This document shows positions 10,691 to 21,655 of a DNA stretch of 23,316 bases, piece after piece; within the stretch, counting starts at the first letter, position 1; every line of letters begins with the position of its first letter. The DNA is from Branchiostoma floridae (Eukaryota > Chordata > Leptocardii > Amphioxiformes > Branchiostomatidae), in assembly GCF_000003815.2 (NCBI RefSeq), contig NC_049994.1, positions 13,979,333 through 14,002,648 on the forward strand, given 5' to 3'. The notes beneath the pieces were generated by a model. That model saw nothing but the letters and a program-made list of their open reading frames with translations, had not been told where the DNA came from and searched no databases. Both the position numbers and the translations under genes were made by a program.

Positions 10691-10951
10691 CGCACGAGGG
10701 AAAAATCGATATTTTCCAGTCCAGTAGACATGCCTATTACTCATCTCCTAATAGACGAGTCCTACAGTGTGCATGTTGTATTCATGTGGCTAATAGAGCG
10801 GCTAGTGTGTCGTACTGCAGTAATGTGCTGCTGATTTGAGTGTAGTCGAGCGCAGCGCTGCTTCTGACGCACGGGGGATGAATAATTCACTACCAGCTTA
10901 GCTTCCGCAAATACAGCGGAGTGGCAGTTCTTCTTGCTTCTGACCGCATTG

Positions 10952-11255
10952 GTTTGGAGAGTGCCCCACTGGGAAACTTAGGCCACCTTTCCACTACACG
11001 GCGATCGCGCTGCACTCTCACTACGACCTAAATAGGATATGTGTAACCTTCGCTTTCACACTGGGTATATCATACAAAACGTTAAAGTGTGACTGAGAAG
11101 ACAGCAAACACACAAAGTGTATTCGTTTCTTTTCTATAGAATTCTTTGAGCGATCTGTCAAGTTTGAGGTCGCAGAGAGAGGGCGGCGAGAGCGCCGTCC
11201 TAGTGGAAAGGGGGGTATAACCACATTTGTTTGGAGAATACCCCACTGGGAAACT
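10952..11255. mobile_element. Inverted-repeat element between 27-bp direct repeats
   Basis: Arms 10981-11035 and 11161-11217 are inverse copies (cctttccacta.. on the left, its complement tagtggaaagg on the right, with cggcg and gcgacct blocks). Outside them a 27-bp sequence starting gtttggaga occurs at 10952-10978 and 11229-11255 with two differences. TA dinucleotides abut both arm ends, so a TA-target element inserted into duplicated DNA is possible. The exact boundary is uncertain. Confidence 0.65.
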
Positions 11256-13465
11256 AAATAAAGTGTGTCGGAATGAAGTCCTGGGATGTCCAAGGTGACC
11301 TCTCCAGGGAATCAGCCAGTAATCCCTCCGCTGTGTGCAATCAGGACGATCGGTCCGCCAAAAGACTTGAGTCCATTGCCACCTTATGATCACTCCTGCG
11401 GTAAACGAAATGGTGATTGTACCAGGCCATCTGACTGCGTTATAACGTCGGAGATAGACGGCAGGGATTCTACACGAACATAACCCAACTGCTATCATCT
11501 TGAAAACAGACTGGCACACTTTCAAGTACGACGCTAAAGGGCGTCTGTGGCATTTCCTAGGAAATGGGCTGGGTATCCAGTCGCCATATGCCGCGGGTCA
11601 TTTGGCAAAAGAAGAGCCATATAAAGAGTTATGATTGCCTGCCATCAGTCGCTAGTATGTGCCCACCGGTCCCCTTTCAAACAACACCAGCAAAGGTGAG
11701 ATAACAAAACATAAAATACAAAATATAAAGTATGACATATGAAAAATTAAAAGTCTATCGCCACAGGGTGTCTGTGGCATTTCTTGTGAGATAGGTCTGC
11801 ACCTGGTATTAAGCCTTGGTCATATGGTTGAAGGAAAGCTTTATGGTCATCAATTAAAGAATAGAGTAGTAGTCACCAATAAGCCCAAAATTTCCGTTTT
11901 GATATCAGCAGCAAACGCAAGATAACAAACTGTGCTATGGGTGTTGATGTTCCATTTCGATGTTATCTAAACCTTACTGACGTCCCAGTTGTATGTCATT
12001 AAAGGCAAAGTATGATCCACTCTATAGATAAGGATCAGCCAGAGGAAAGACGTAACAGAATCTCAGAGCCTGTAGGCACGTGCACAACGTCTCTGATTGG
12101 CAAAGGTTTTAGATTGACATTTTAACAGAGTTTAAAGAGTTTTGAAGACTTGTTCGTCACCATAGGAATAGGAATGCCTGCCGGAATGCCTGCCGGGTAT
12201 CAGAAATCGTACATGACAGCTACACACTGTTTGACAGGCAAAGAGCAGTTGCAGAATATAAGCACAGCTATACTCTGCATTCTACTCTAAGAAATGTTTT
12301 TCTTTGTTGTTTCAAAGTCTTCACATTTAGTTTCGAGGTATCAAACTTCAGTTTTACAACACAATCCAACGTGAGAACGTTCCTTGAGACTTGAACAAAA
12401 AGAATGAAAAGATATATCAGGCAATCAGAAAGCTGGTATTTCGAACTGACGATGTGTTTTACTTACATGATACTCAAACAAAAAGAACATGTGTCTTAAA
12501 ATGATGTTAGATGACCAAACTTTACAACAAGGAACAACAAAAGCAAACTTTGACGCGGACAATTTAGAACTAACATCAGTACCATGAGCAGCAAAGGATA
12601 CAAAGATACTATCTAAAAGTTAACAACTTTGAAAAGACTTTGTAGGCGTTTGATTATTTCGCATCGCCACGTCTTTTAATGGAGTTGAACCTGGTGTGAA
12701 ATCTTCACCCGTACCCGTGTTTTCTTGTCGTTCTAAAGTAGATCTGACCTCCTGCCAAATGTTACAACCAGAGAGTATACAAATTACCCTTTCTTTATCA
12801 AGGATCGTTGTACAGGAAGAATCCACTTTACCCTCGTCGGTAGAAAATGCGACTTTGAATGCACGCACTGGACTGGAAGGAACTGGCGGATATCATATGT
12901 AGATTACATTTGGATAGAATCGCGGGACTATTTGCGCAAGAAGCTTTTTGGCGATGCGTTTCGTGTTCGTTCTTGGAAAACAGGAAATGAGAAGAAGGCT
13001 AAGAAGTGTAGTTGCTATCTATTCAATTCCGAGCCGGTTTTTGAACTGACAAAGAATGAATGATTTACATTTCGCTTGTAGCGTGTTTACATTATAACTT
13101 CTAGTTCAAGTTTTCACAGAACTGTGTGAAAATAATCTTCCCATAGTTCTAAACAACATAAATATTACCGTTCTTCCATTTCTTTGCTATAAAATGAACC
13201 TTTAACATTAATGCTATAGCCTTCTCATTACAGTTTTCAGGTAAGTTAAAATGTAAAACGGGAATATAATAATATGATAACACTCACGACATTGATTTTT
13301 ACAATGACTCTGGTTATAAGGGAAACAACGATGCAGTTTTTCTCACGGGGCAAAGTACAAAACATGTGAGCTTTCAATACCAATTTGCTACTGTTGCCAG
13401 GTGTAAATTCTATCTTGGCTGTTCCGTTATTAAGCTCAAGTATCTTTAACTTTCCGTTTGCCCAG

Positions 13466-13556
13466 GACATCCCCGCTTTTTCAACCAGCTATCCAGCGGG
13501 ATGGACGTCATCTCTCTGGCGGGGGAATGGCTCACAGCGACCGCCAACACCAACAT
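13466..13556 (+). CDS. GAD: GAD exon B (HPRFFNQLS ... TANTN)
   Basis: Twenty-nine codons plus split codons: the Gly completing GVKTG from exon A, then [16 protein letters not shown] and [13 protein letters not shown], with the first two bases of the next Met. This is a near-invariant GAD block; the Asn/Gln-containing FFNQLS segment lines the substrate side of the active site in GADs. The acceptor is tttgcccag ending at 13465. The donor gtacgt at 13557 is chosen over later GTs because only it restores ATG with exon C. A reading frame continues past the donor but leaves the family alignment at once. A MITE with a perfect target duplication starts 21 bp after the exon. Confidence 0.96.
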
Positions 13557-13577
13557 GTACGTACCGGTCATCTTTAC

Positions 13578-13708
13578 TAGCCTGATTATCAGCCTGGTTA
13601 GTCTACCGCGGCTTCCATACTTCCCCCTCACCAATCATATATACTATCTTGTTGGTGAGGTTGCAGTGTGGGAGCCCCGGTAAACTAAGCAGGCTGATAC
13701 TCTGGCTA
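13578..13708. mobile_element. 131-bp MITE with perfect 9-bp target duplication
   Basis: The arms start tagcctgattatcagcctg and end caggctgatactctggcta, matching at about 47 of 57 positions around a short AT-rich loop. catctttac is present on both sides (13569-13577 and 13709-13717). The insertion lies 21 bp after exon B, with the 5' target copy only 12 bp past the splice junction. Confidence 0.9.
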
Positions 13709-13942
13709 CATCTTTACCTCCATCAATCCGAAGAAAAAAACGAAGAAATTATTTTGAATCTGCGTGTTTATTTGTGTCTGTAGTTGTTCCAGATCCAAAT
13801 TTGTTTCCCTAGCATGCAGGAACTAAAGGATGGCATTTGCTCACAAGATTGTAATGTGTGAAATGGATATGATTGTGTTATATTTTGTGAAGAAATTTAC
13901 AAACACTACAAAGGCCGACATTTGCTTAGGAGCAAATACAGC

Positions 13943-14823
13943 ATATTGCAATCCATCTTCATCCTTGAAAAAATCCCAAAATTCAACAATTTGAAGTAAT
14001 GTTTGCTCAAAGGGAAAATGAAGTACTGTGGGCACTTGTCCTACACACCTTCATGCCGAATTTTAGGTCATTTGGTTTCAATATAAGGGCATATGAGCCA
14101 AAAATATACATTTTTTAGTTAAATGTGGCTAAAAATCCCAAAATAACTCATTCTATAAGTGCTCTATGAAGAAAGTATTGATGGGGTCCTGTTGTCATAT
14201 GTCCAATTTACCTTTGTACCAAATTTCAGGTCATTTGGTTTACATACAAGGGCATAGAAGCCAAAAATTAACATTTTTAGTCAAAAATGACTGAAAACCC
14301 CAAAATAACTCATTTTTGGAGTAAACAATGAATAAAGCGTTGATGGGGTTCTGTGGTCATATGTGAAACGCACCTATGTACCAAATTTCAGGTCATTTGG
14401 TTTTAATACAAAGGCATAGGAGCCAAAAATATACATTTTTAGTCAAAAATGGCCAAAAACCCTAAAATAACTAATTTTTGAAGTGATCTATGAAGAAAGT
14501 GTTGATGGTTTTTTGTGCTCATATGCCCAATGCACCTCTGTACCAAATTTCAGGTCATTAGCTTGTAATACCAGGGCACAGGGGCCCAAAATATACATAT
14601 TTTGTCTAAAAATGACCAAAAACCCTAAATATCATAAATTCTAAGGCCTCTATCAAGAAAGTGAAAAAAACGTCTGGGGGTATTTGCTATTTCTACCACC
14701 CTGCCAAATTTCAGCTCATTTGGCCAAAAATGAAAAAATTAATCCCATTTGAAGATTTGACAGGAGAAGAGACAAACAAAAAGCAATATATTCCAATCCC
14801 ATACTATGTATGGATTGCAATAT
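13943..14823. repeat. 161-bp tandem array (about 4.5 units) inside short inverted ends
   Basis: An aattt(c/t)aggtcatttgg anchor recurs near 14059, 14220, 14381, 14543 and 14704, an even 161-162 bp period. Units share a gccaaaaat..acattttt block, ccaaaataactcat and gaagaaagt.ttgatgg. Perfect 14-bp inverted sequences atattgcaatccat / atggattgcaatat lie outside at 13943-13956 and 14810-14823. This layout suggests a non-autonomous element carrying an internal satellite, though the inverted ends could be chance or internal. Confidence 0.85.
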
Positions 14824-16133
14824 AAAAATTCTGATTTTTATGGAGGCAAGAGCTCTTTGACTTCTTGTTACTACATGCAATCCCTTGTATAAGCACATCT
14901 AAATATATGCAAAGAAGATTGTTTATTTATACTTAAGCCCATGTTAAGTTGATTAATGAGAGTGAACCAAAGGTGTCTGTGAAAAAAGATTTCACAGCTA
15001 GCAGACCAACGCCTGCGTGCGTGTCAATTATCGAGCTCCTATACGGGCTCTTATACGACCCCTTTCTACTATTTGTCTGTTGTAGATGTTTAACTGTCAT
15101 TCCAATTGTACTTTAAGTCAAGGATCATACTACAAAAATCCAATTTTGGTTGTTCAATGGTTTCCATCCAGTGAAAAGGCACATTTTTTGACATTGCGTC
15201 ACACTAGGCCATTTCTTGCTACGCATTAGAAATAGGGGCCGATTTGATTATGCATATTATAAACTAGCTACTAGTTTGGATCGTTCACAGTTGTCCTTTT
15301 TTACCAGGTGATCAGATAATGTCTGCTTAAGCCTCACATGTCAACGTCGAGATACTTATATCTGAACTGATGAATGTACCTTTGGTTCGACAAATGTCAA
15401 GCCGCTAGGTACCATCTTCCACATGATACATGCACACCCGTTCTGTCGTGAACTGTTTGACGATGACCTCTGACTGAACGTATGTTCGCCATTTCGTGAG
15501 ACTTGCAAATTACAACCGTAACAGAAGGCAGAGCAATCTGTTGGCAGAGATAGGCAAATGTCTTCAATTTCAGGTCATTTTCTCCGCATAAACGTGTCAC
15601 CTATGTCATCCCTAGGCACGCACTGTCAGGGACTGTATGTCATATTCCTTCCTACATTGGTTAGGTTTTGACTTTGTGACATGATCTCATTCTCTACATA
15701 TTTGACAAAATATTTGTATCAGGCCGTATGAGAAGAATTTGTCACTATTTTTGAAAGTGTGGAACCTTGTATAAAGAGCAAAGACTTCTCTGCCCTTCCA
15801 AAATGTCGGCTCTAAATATTGATGTTGGATAATTCTTTTCCCGAATGGAATCATCCGCAACCGCTATATTTTTACAGTATACGGCCTTTTGTCTGCCGAT
15901 TCAGAATGGCGTAACAAAACCTATTTGATTGGTCAATAAGTCACAGCAACTGAAATTACAAGCTCCAGTGCCCAATGACATCGCATTTAATATGATGGGA
16001 ACATACGTGCGGAACAACTCGTAGGAAAAGACGCAAGACAGCAAGTAGGAGAACCATAATCCATACTTATAGATAAAGGATGAGGAAGGGTAAGGTTTAT
16101 TTGATACAACGATGCGATTTTCCAACCTTCGTG

Positions 16134-16420
16134 GCGTCGGGCGTGGCGTAACTGGTAGAGCGTTCGGCTCGGAATCTAAAGGTCCTGAGTTCGATCCCCA
16201 CCGTGCCCCGACATTGTGCCCTTGGGAAAGGCACTTTACACGACCTTCCTCACTTCACCCATGTGTAAAAATGAGTACCTGACTTCGGTCGGGGAGGTAA
16301 AAGACTACCACTTTTACCTTCTGTCTGTACCGTATATGTGGCACTGTTAATATAAGTTTCTAACTTGAGTGCAGTGCCACATTGTCCTCGTAAGTCCAAA
16401 AAGCAAAATAGAAAAAAAAA
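16134..16420 (+). mobile_element. tRNA-derived SINE
   Basis: The head is tRNA-like, with a Pol III A box (tggcgtaactgg, 16144-16155) and B box (gagttcgatcc, 16187-16197), and gtcgggc/gccccgac acceptor-stem remnants. A body follows with tgggaaaggcactttaca, cctcacttcaccc and gacttcggtcgggg, wording I recall from SINEs of lancelets and other invertebrate deuterostomes. It ends in an A-rich tail (a run of nine A at 16412-16420). No clear target duplication was found. It is not a functional tRNA gene. Confidence 0.85.
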
Positions 16421-16639
16421 TCTTCGCATGAAAGTGTGCCCCAAAAACCCGGCTCAAACGGTAAATTGACCTTCCAATATGCTGTTACCGTCTTGTTGCT
16501 TTTGGAACAATGGTTAAGCCGTCCCATATCGATTGGTGTATGTAGGTCATACAGATAGGCCAGAGCTAGGAAGAAAAATCCTGAGCGTCTTACTGTGTAG
16601 GTTATATAAGTTAGGTTGGGATTAGGGGTGCGGAGCGGA

Positions 16640-17153
16640 GCTGAATATGACTAAAGAGCTCAGATAAAGACTAGAAACATCACGACTAGGCAGTACCCGA
16701 GCAATACTACCTCCCCTACCTTCCTGAGTGTGTCCTGCTAGGGGGCGAAACCCACTATGAGGGAAGGGAAGCGGCTGTTGACGTTATGATGCCGGGTTAC
16801 GTGTGACAAGCTTACAGTTATACTATTGGATCATGGTTTTGTGTATCACCAATTCACAAGTTTTCACAAACAATTAGATCTAGGTTCAGGTCCGGACCTG
16901 AACCAGATCTTTTGGACTTGAACTGGACCTGGACCTGAATTTTCTTTACCGGTAACGCTAGCTGATGTAACGGACTAGAACTGAATATGACTGAAAAGTT
17001 CAGACAAAGACTGGAAACATCACTGGAAATATCGCGATGACTATGCGATGCCTACCTGATCTGGGGGTGTCCTGATAGGGGACGAAATCCACTGTGAGGA
17101 AAGGAAAGCAACTGGTGACGTATATCTGCAGGATTACGTGTGCTAAGCTTATC
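16640..17153. repeat. Duplicated ~170-bp segment, ~340 bp apart, abutting exon C
   Basis: 16640-16811 and 16981-17153 share ctgaatatgact.aa, cagataaagact/cagacaaagact, gtgtcctg.tagggg.cgaa, ccact.tgaggga/ccactgtgagga and ttacgtgtg...aagctta. Identity is moderate. The second copy ends 19 bp before exon C, just short of its pyrimidine tract. Confidence 0.8.
16877..16935. repeat. Perfect 22-bp palindrome in a GGACCTGAA cluster
   Basis: 16883-16904 reads identically on both strands (half ggttcaggtcc). Flanks gatct and agatc extend it to about 33 bp with one bulged base. Further ggacttgaact, ggacct and ggacctgaa units follow to 16935. Confidence 0.9.
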
Positions 17154-17171
17154 TTTCTTAATTTCCCCCAG

Positions 17172-17284
17172 GTTCACGTACGAGATTGCGCCTGTCTTTA
17201 TCGTCATGGAGGAGATGATCCTGAAGAAGATGAGAGAAATCATCGGCTTTCCCGCCAAAAGTGGAGACGGTATTTTCAGCCCAG
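17172..17284 (+). CDS. GAD: GAD exon C (FTYEIAPVF ... GDGIFSP)
   Basis: Thirty-seven full codons between split Met and Gly codons. Reads [16 protein letters not shown], then [21 protein letters not shown]. The acceptor is atttcccccag, ending at 17171; the donor is gtatgt from 17285. Most GADs and relatives have Trp in IIGW; here it is Phe followed by a short PAKSG linker. Open frames that run through the donor to about 17470 are intron read-through: they end similarity exactly at SP. The 170 bp before the acceptor are the second copy of a ~340-bp-spaced duplication. Confidence 0.96.
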
Positions 17285-19682
17285 GTATGTCAATCACACC
17301 AGTCAAAAAGCAGCGATTCGCTGTTGCCAAAGGGAGCTACCTAATGCTGGAAATCATGTCTCCTTCAAAGAAAGCTTCAAAGTTGATCATCTGGCTAACA
17401 CCTACCCCCAATCGTCCCATCCAAATGACAGCATTTTCATGTTCTCTCAGTCCTTCTTCGTCTCCTTGAGTTAGAAAGCAATGCTCAGGGGATATCATAT
17501 TGCACGTTTTGTGGGGTGAAATTCACTGTCATGCAAAGACTCTGTACATGTAGTCCACGCCGATGTTGAATGATTTTTTTGTCAAAACGGCCGGCGTTCC
17601 ACCTTAACGAACGGTAAATAGCTTCAGAAACATTGCTTTGGCATTCTTTTGTTCGCTTTTCCTTTGAAAACTGCTAGCCAATAGAGTGCAACTGGTAACA
17701 AATTACGAGTTATGACTACACAAGGTGACACTCTTTTAGTACCCTCTTATCACACCGAATTTCATTTTAACCTTTAATTAAAGCTCAAGAGCTCGTTTTT
17801 CCGCGCTCATCATTCTAAGCAACAGATGTTAGAAAACGCGCACGTCACTCTGTGAACTTGTCACAAGAGTAACAGCAACTCTCAAGTTCAAAGTCACCAG
17901 AAGGTTAGACGTTGAAGGGTAGATTAATTGTGCCTAATGTTGCGCGAAGATAATGCACCATTAATCACAGAGAAGAAGGATCCCGAGTGGTAATAATTGG
18001 AAACAGTCGCAAATTTTCGAGATGACTATGCGATTACGGGAATGAAAGCTAATTATCTTTCTACGAGATAAACGTGAACTCTTCTTCTTCAAAGCGGCGT
18101 ATTTCAAAACTGTAATTTGTTTTTAGAATATCTTTACTTCTTTAAGCATGTTAATCTCAGGTGCACCAATTACATTTAGTGCTTCTGCTTACTACTTGTA
18201 TTTGGCATTGAAGAGCTTAAGGTTTTTAATTTAAAAAAAAAGTGGTTGGCTACAGTACGTTTACCTCTATTACACGTACACAACATCGGTAGAAACAATG
18301 CGCAATCCAGACAACCATCCTAGCTCTGAAGACCCCGATGGCATTTCCAATCTACACGAGGCTGTACCAACAACCCGGGCTACTGGAGAATCGTGGCAGA
18401 CATTTTCCCGGTCTGTTGCCTACATAATAGTCGACGTTAGCCGCCGCTTTGGACGCAATCAATTCCTTCTCGGTCTGCTTCCTCGACTAGGCCTCCACTG
18501 CCGCGGTGTTGATTGAAAAACGGTCCCCCGCGGAAACAAGCCATTATTTTTTAGTACTTACAGATGTTCACCTCGCCTTAGGTCGCAATCATTTGATCGA
18601 AGAGTCGCGGTGCGCTGCAGGTAGACTTGGACTATCACGCGCGAGGAAGACTTTAGGGGGGCTTGTCTGTCAGACAGTCGGAGTGTTGACGAATAGCTAC
18701 ACACAATCTGGAGTTACGAAGTTTGTGGCAATGGCACCGGCGCTTATCTCTCAGAGGGGGGTTAAAAAATCCACAGCGAAATTAAATGGGATAATATGAA
18801 GTTCATGTTCGTCCAATATTGTACCGACAACCAGACTTCTTTTGACATGTTGAGGACCGTCAACCAGTCGTACGACGTATCGCTTTTGGTTACAAAACAC
18901 CGTGTGGCTAAGGCGCATTCAATCAATTGGAAATTCTGCTTCAGTAGTTAAAACTACGGTAAACATATATGTATCTCTCCTTAGTGCTGAATAATCTGAT
19001 GTGATTGCCATAGTAACTGCATGAACGTCAGCTCTCACAATAGGCAAAGATCAATGGCTGGAAATGAACACTAAGTGCTTTTCATCGATTGAAAGACCCA
19101 TCATGCACAATACAAGTAATAGGGCCCCCAACAGTTTCCAATCACCTCCCTTCGCGCTACGCCGCTAGAGCGTCCAACGGGCGCGATGAGAGCCCTGCCC
19201 CCCGCAATCAGCTAATTTCCTCCGCGTTTCTTAGAGGGGAAACGTTTCCGCATCAGGCTGTTATTGTGCTTTGCTACTTATTCACCCATACACTGTCGTA
19301 AATGGCTTTCCTACAAACCTTTAATTTGCTTCTAGTCAGGTACGATGATTTCGAATACAAATGGTTGGAGATTGGTATTTTTTGATGATGGAAGGCAGTT
19401 CATATTTTCTTTCACTGATGAAATATCTGAAACAATGATGCACATTCGTTTTCTTAAGATTGGATTACGTTTCACAATGAGGGTACAATCACAGAATGTG
19501 CCATGTAAAGCCACAAACTAGACAAAAAAGGTTCAGGAAACAAACAAATGGTTTGTACCTTAGGATTACATCTATACAAGCATGTTTGTATTTCCCAAAT
19601 TGCCGTAAAGCTGTATATAATGGTTCTATACCATAGCTAGTCTGACATGTTTTTCTATTTGTTTTTACGTTATGTTCTCCAG
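17285..19682 (+). other. GAD intron C-D (about 2.4 kb)
   Basis: GT-AG intron in phase 1. No repeat or second gene is recognised. 18298-18800 and 19100-19260 are richer in G, C and CpG than their surroundings and have short open frames without known similarity; they could be regulatory or old element fragments. Confidence 0.75.
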
Positions 19683-19798
19683 GCGGTGCAATCTCCAATC
19701 TATACGCAGTGAACTGTGCACGCTACAAGTTCGTACCAGACGTCAAAAAGAAGGGACTCAGGGAAGCACCAAAACTCGTCATGTACATTTCAGAACAC
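19683..19798 (+). CDS. GAD: GAD exon D (GGAISNLYAVN ... MYISEH)
   Basis: After completing the split Gly it reads GAISNLYAVNCARYKF, VPDVKKKGLREAP, KLVMYISEH in 38 codons and ends in phase 0 at a consensus gtaagt donor. The acceptor is tatgttctccag. GGAISN is the glycine-rich PLP-phosphate contact region of the family. The AVN.ARYK sequence is closer to the CSAD/GADL1 wording than to vertebrate GAD (which has Met-Ala-Ala there), but the neighbouring exons are clearly GAD. His precedes the exon E junction where vertebrate GADs have Gln. Confidence 0.95.
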
Positions 19799-21600
19799 GT
19801 AAGTTTTTTTCTTAATGATGTAGACTTTATATAAGAAATACTTTAGATCATTAAATGCCTTCTTTTATTTAAAAGATTCCTAGAATGAATATTTCAAGCT
19901 GTGTGGCGCGTATTCCTCAATACGGTAATACATATACTTTATTTCAAATATCATTGTGTGAAACAAGACAGACTCTGCCATATATAGAGAGAGATGCAAC
20001 GTACGTTTCTTTAGGGGTTGCACTTACATTTACCTCTTGTGTTCTTGCATCTAACTCAGTACTGGTCACAGCAACACGTTGCATTTTCTCCTGTTTAGAG
20101 GCAATGCCAAATAGTGTTCTAGGAGTACACATATGAAGTGGATTCTGAATTGCCACACAGTGCCACTTGTTCAAGGGTGACGCAGGGAGTTCTTATAGGA
20201 AATGACATCAATGATAGGCCTGACCTCCTCTCAATAAGATGGTATCAAATAGTTGATATGAAATTAACAGTTGCAAAAAAAAATGAAAGTCAAAAGATTG
20301 TGTGTTCATTTTTATTAAACAACCATTTCTTTAATCAAATAATGACACTTTGTTACAGAGCCACTATTCTTTGAAACGCGCTGCTGCCATAGTCGGAATT
20401 GGAACAGACAATGTCTACGCGGTGAAATGCGATGATCGGTAAGCTTTTGATGTCTCATCCTTGCATTATTTAGGCGACTGTATGCCACACTATCAACTTC
20501 CACATGATACAGTGTGTATGAGCTTATAGTCAGAGAGTTCATTTGTTTCTCATACTTAATGTGTTGCAAGGTATAAGTCCCTAAATTGTAGTTACTATAT
20601 AATTGAGTGATTGTTAACTACAAATGAAACCGAAATCTTTTGTCACCGTTTTTTTTTTATATGGGTAAGAGAAATGTACACGCTAAACGTATTCAGAGAC
20701 TTGAAAATGAAATGAGAAATCAAGTATTTCAACAAATCAAAGTTTGGGAGTAATATATCAATTATCTCTTGGAAAGTAAGAACTGTTTGGGCATCAGTTG
20801 TATTTCTGTTAAGTTTTAGGTCCTGAAAAAATGTGATTCGAAAGAAACTATTTAGACTTTTATGCTGTGTTCTCACTGTGACTTACTACATAAATATTCA
20901 AGATGTTCGTAATTCAACGCGATGATTACTATGTCAAGAAAGCATGCATTAATAATGGCTGGCATTCGCTCCAAATGGGAATGCACTTTCGAGAAAATTA
21001 CTCCTAATACCTGTCTCGCATATGGTTGGATAGTTACAAATGGGCACTTTTTCCTCCAAATGGAGCGTTGTGGAACTCTGTAAAGGCATTTTGTTACAAT
21101 GAATAAATCTTCTTAATGGATTGAATAAAAAGCTGTCAAGAGCACTCGAGCAAGAGATGTGGTCTCAATCTATTAGATTCCATAACTAATTTACGATCCG
21201 TTTACATTTACATATTACACCATCGGATCAGTGATGCGCAGAAGTCTACTTATTAGCTACTTCAGTCGTAAAAGTATCATAATGGAAAATGATAAATCAA
21301 GTAATTTTACCGACCTATTTTCATAATAGATAATAGATATATGAAGAGATTTTGCGTCCAACATTAAGTTCCCAAAATATTTTCTGCTTCCTGCAACGCA
21401 AATATTGAAATAAGATTGAATATCTTCTGGTAGCACAAAATAATTCTGAGAATACTGTAGACACGGTTTCAAATGTTTTGGTCTCTATTTGTATTCTTCT
21501 CTATTTTGTGTGATAAAGTGGTATTAACTTTAGAATTAGATACGTTATTGTAATCAATTCACACTTCGTTACTGATCTTATCAATTTTCCTTTTACACAG
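19799..21600 (+). other. GAD introns D-E and E-F
   Basis: Intron D-E (19799-20358, phase 0) and intron E-F (20439-21600, phase 2), interrupted only by exon E. Both are AT-rich, and I see no repeats, RNA genes or additional exons in them. Confidence 0.85.
20359..20438 (+). CDS. GAD: GAD exon E ([10 protein letters not shown] ... VKCDD)
   Basis: Twenty-six codons plus two bases of an Arg codon: [26 protein letters not shown]. The His of SHYS (codon 20362-20364) is the conserved residue that stacks on the PLP ring in group II decarboxylases. The acceptor is ttgttacag; the donor is gtaagc from 20439. TDNV is conserved in GAD. It joins exon D in phase 0 and exon F in phase 2 with no gap in the family alignment. 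Confidence 0.95.
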
Positions 21601-21655
21601 GGGAAAGATGATACCATCGGACTTGGAACGAAAGATTCAAATTGCAAAATCGAAG
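21601..21655 (+). CDS. GAD: GAD exon F (GKMIPSDLERKIQIAKSK)
   Basis: A 55-bp exon: one base completes Arg, then GKMIPSDLERKIQIAKSK. The matching family segment is RGKMIP..LE..I..A...G. The acceptor is ttttacacag. The donor gtagat is weaker than average but is the only GT that stops at the phase-0 junction where similarity ends. Exons this short are usual at this position in animal GADs. Confidence 0.92.

Larger units (their letters stand above)
7504..13465 (+). other. GAD intron A-B (about 6 kb)
   Basis: GT-AG intron in phase 1. Besides the elements listed inside it, 8000-8330, 9180-9590, 11900-12600 and 12900-13465 show nothing I can assign. 8330-8860 is less AT-rich than its surroundings but has no recognisable protein in any frame. 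At 12620-12902 both strands have open frames of about 70-80 codons without similarity that I know. 11530-11930 holds two very diverged copies of a unit with gtctgtggcatttc and gataacaaa blocks. Confidence 0.8.
13557..17171 (+). other. GAD intron B-C (about 3.6 kb)
   Basis: GT-AG intron in phase 2. It holds, in order, a MITE, a 161-bp tandem array, unassigned sequence (14830-16130), a tRNA-derived SINE, a GGACCTGAA-rich palindrome cluster and a paired duplication that ends just before exon C. No other exon is recognised. Confidence 0.85.

Noticed and set aside
12620-12902. Open frames on both strands (82 and 68 codons) in intron A-B
   Set aside because: Neither matches a family I know, and the two overlap each other, so at most one could be real. 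There is no splice or start evidence.
16136-16212. tRNA gene
   Set aside because: A and B boxes are present, but the anticodon stem pairs poorly and the sequence runs into a SINE body with an A-rich tail.
17094-17474. 126- and 109-codon frames over exon C
   Set aside because: One is out of frame with GAD; the other is exon C plus read-through of introns on both sides. GAD similarity stops exactly at the splice junctions.
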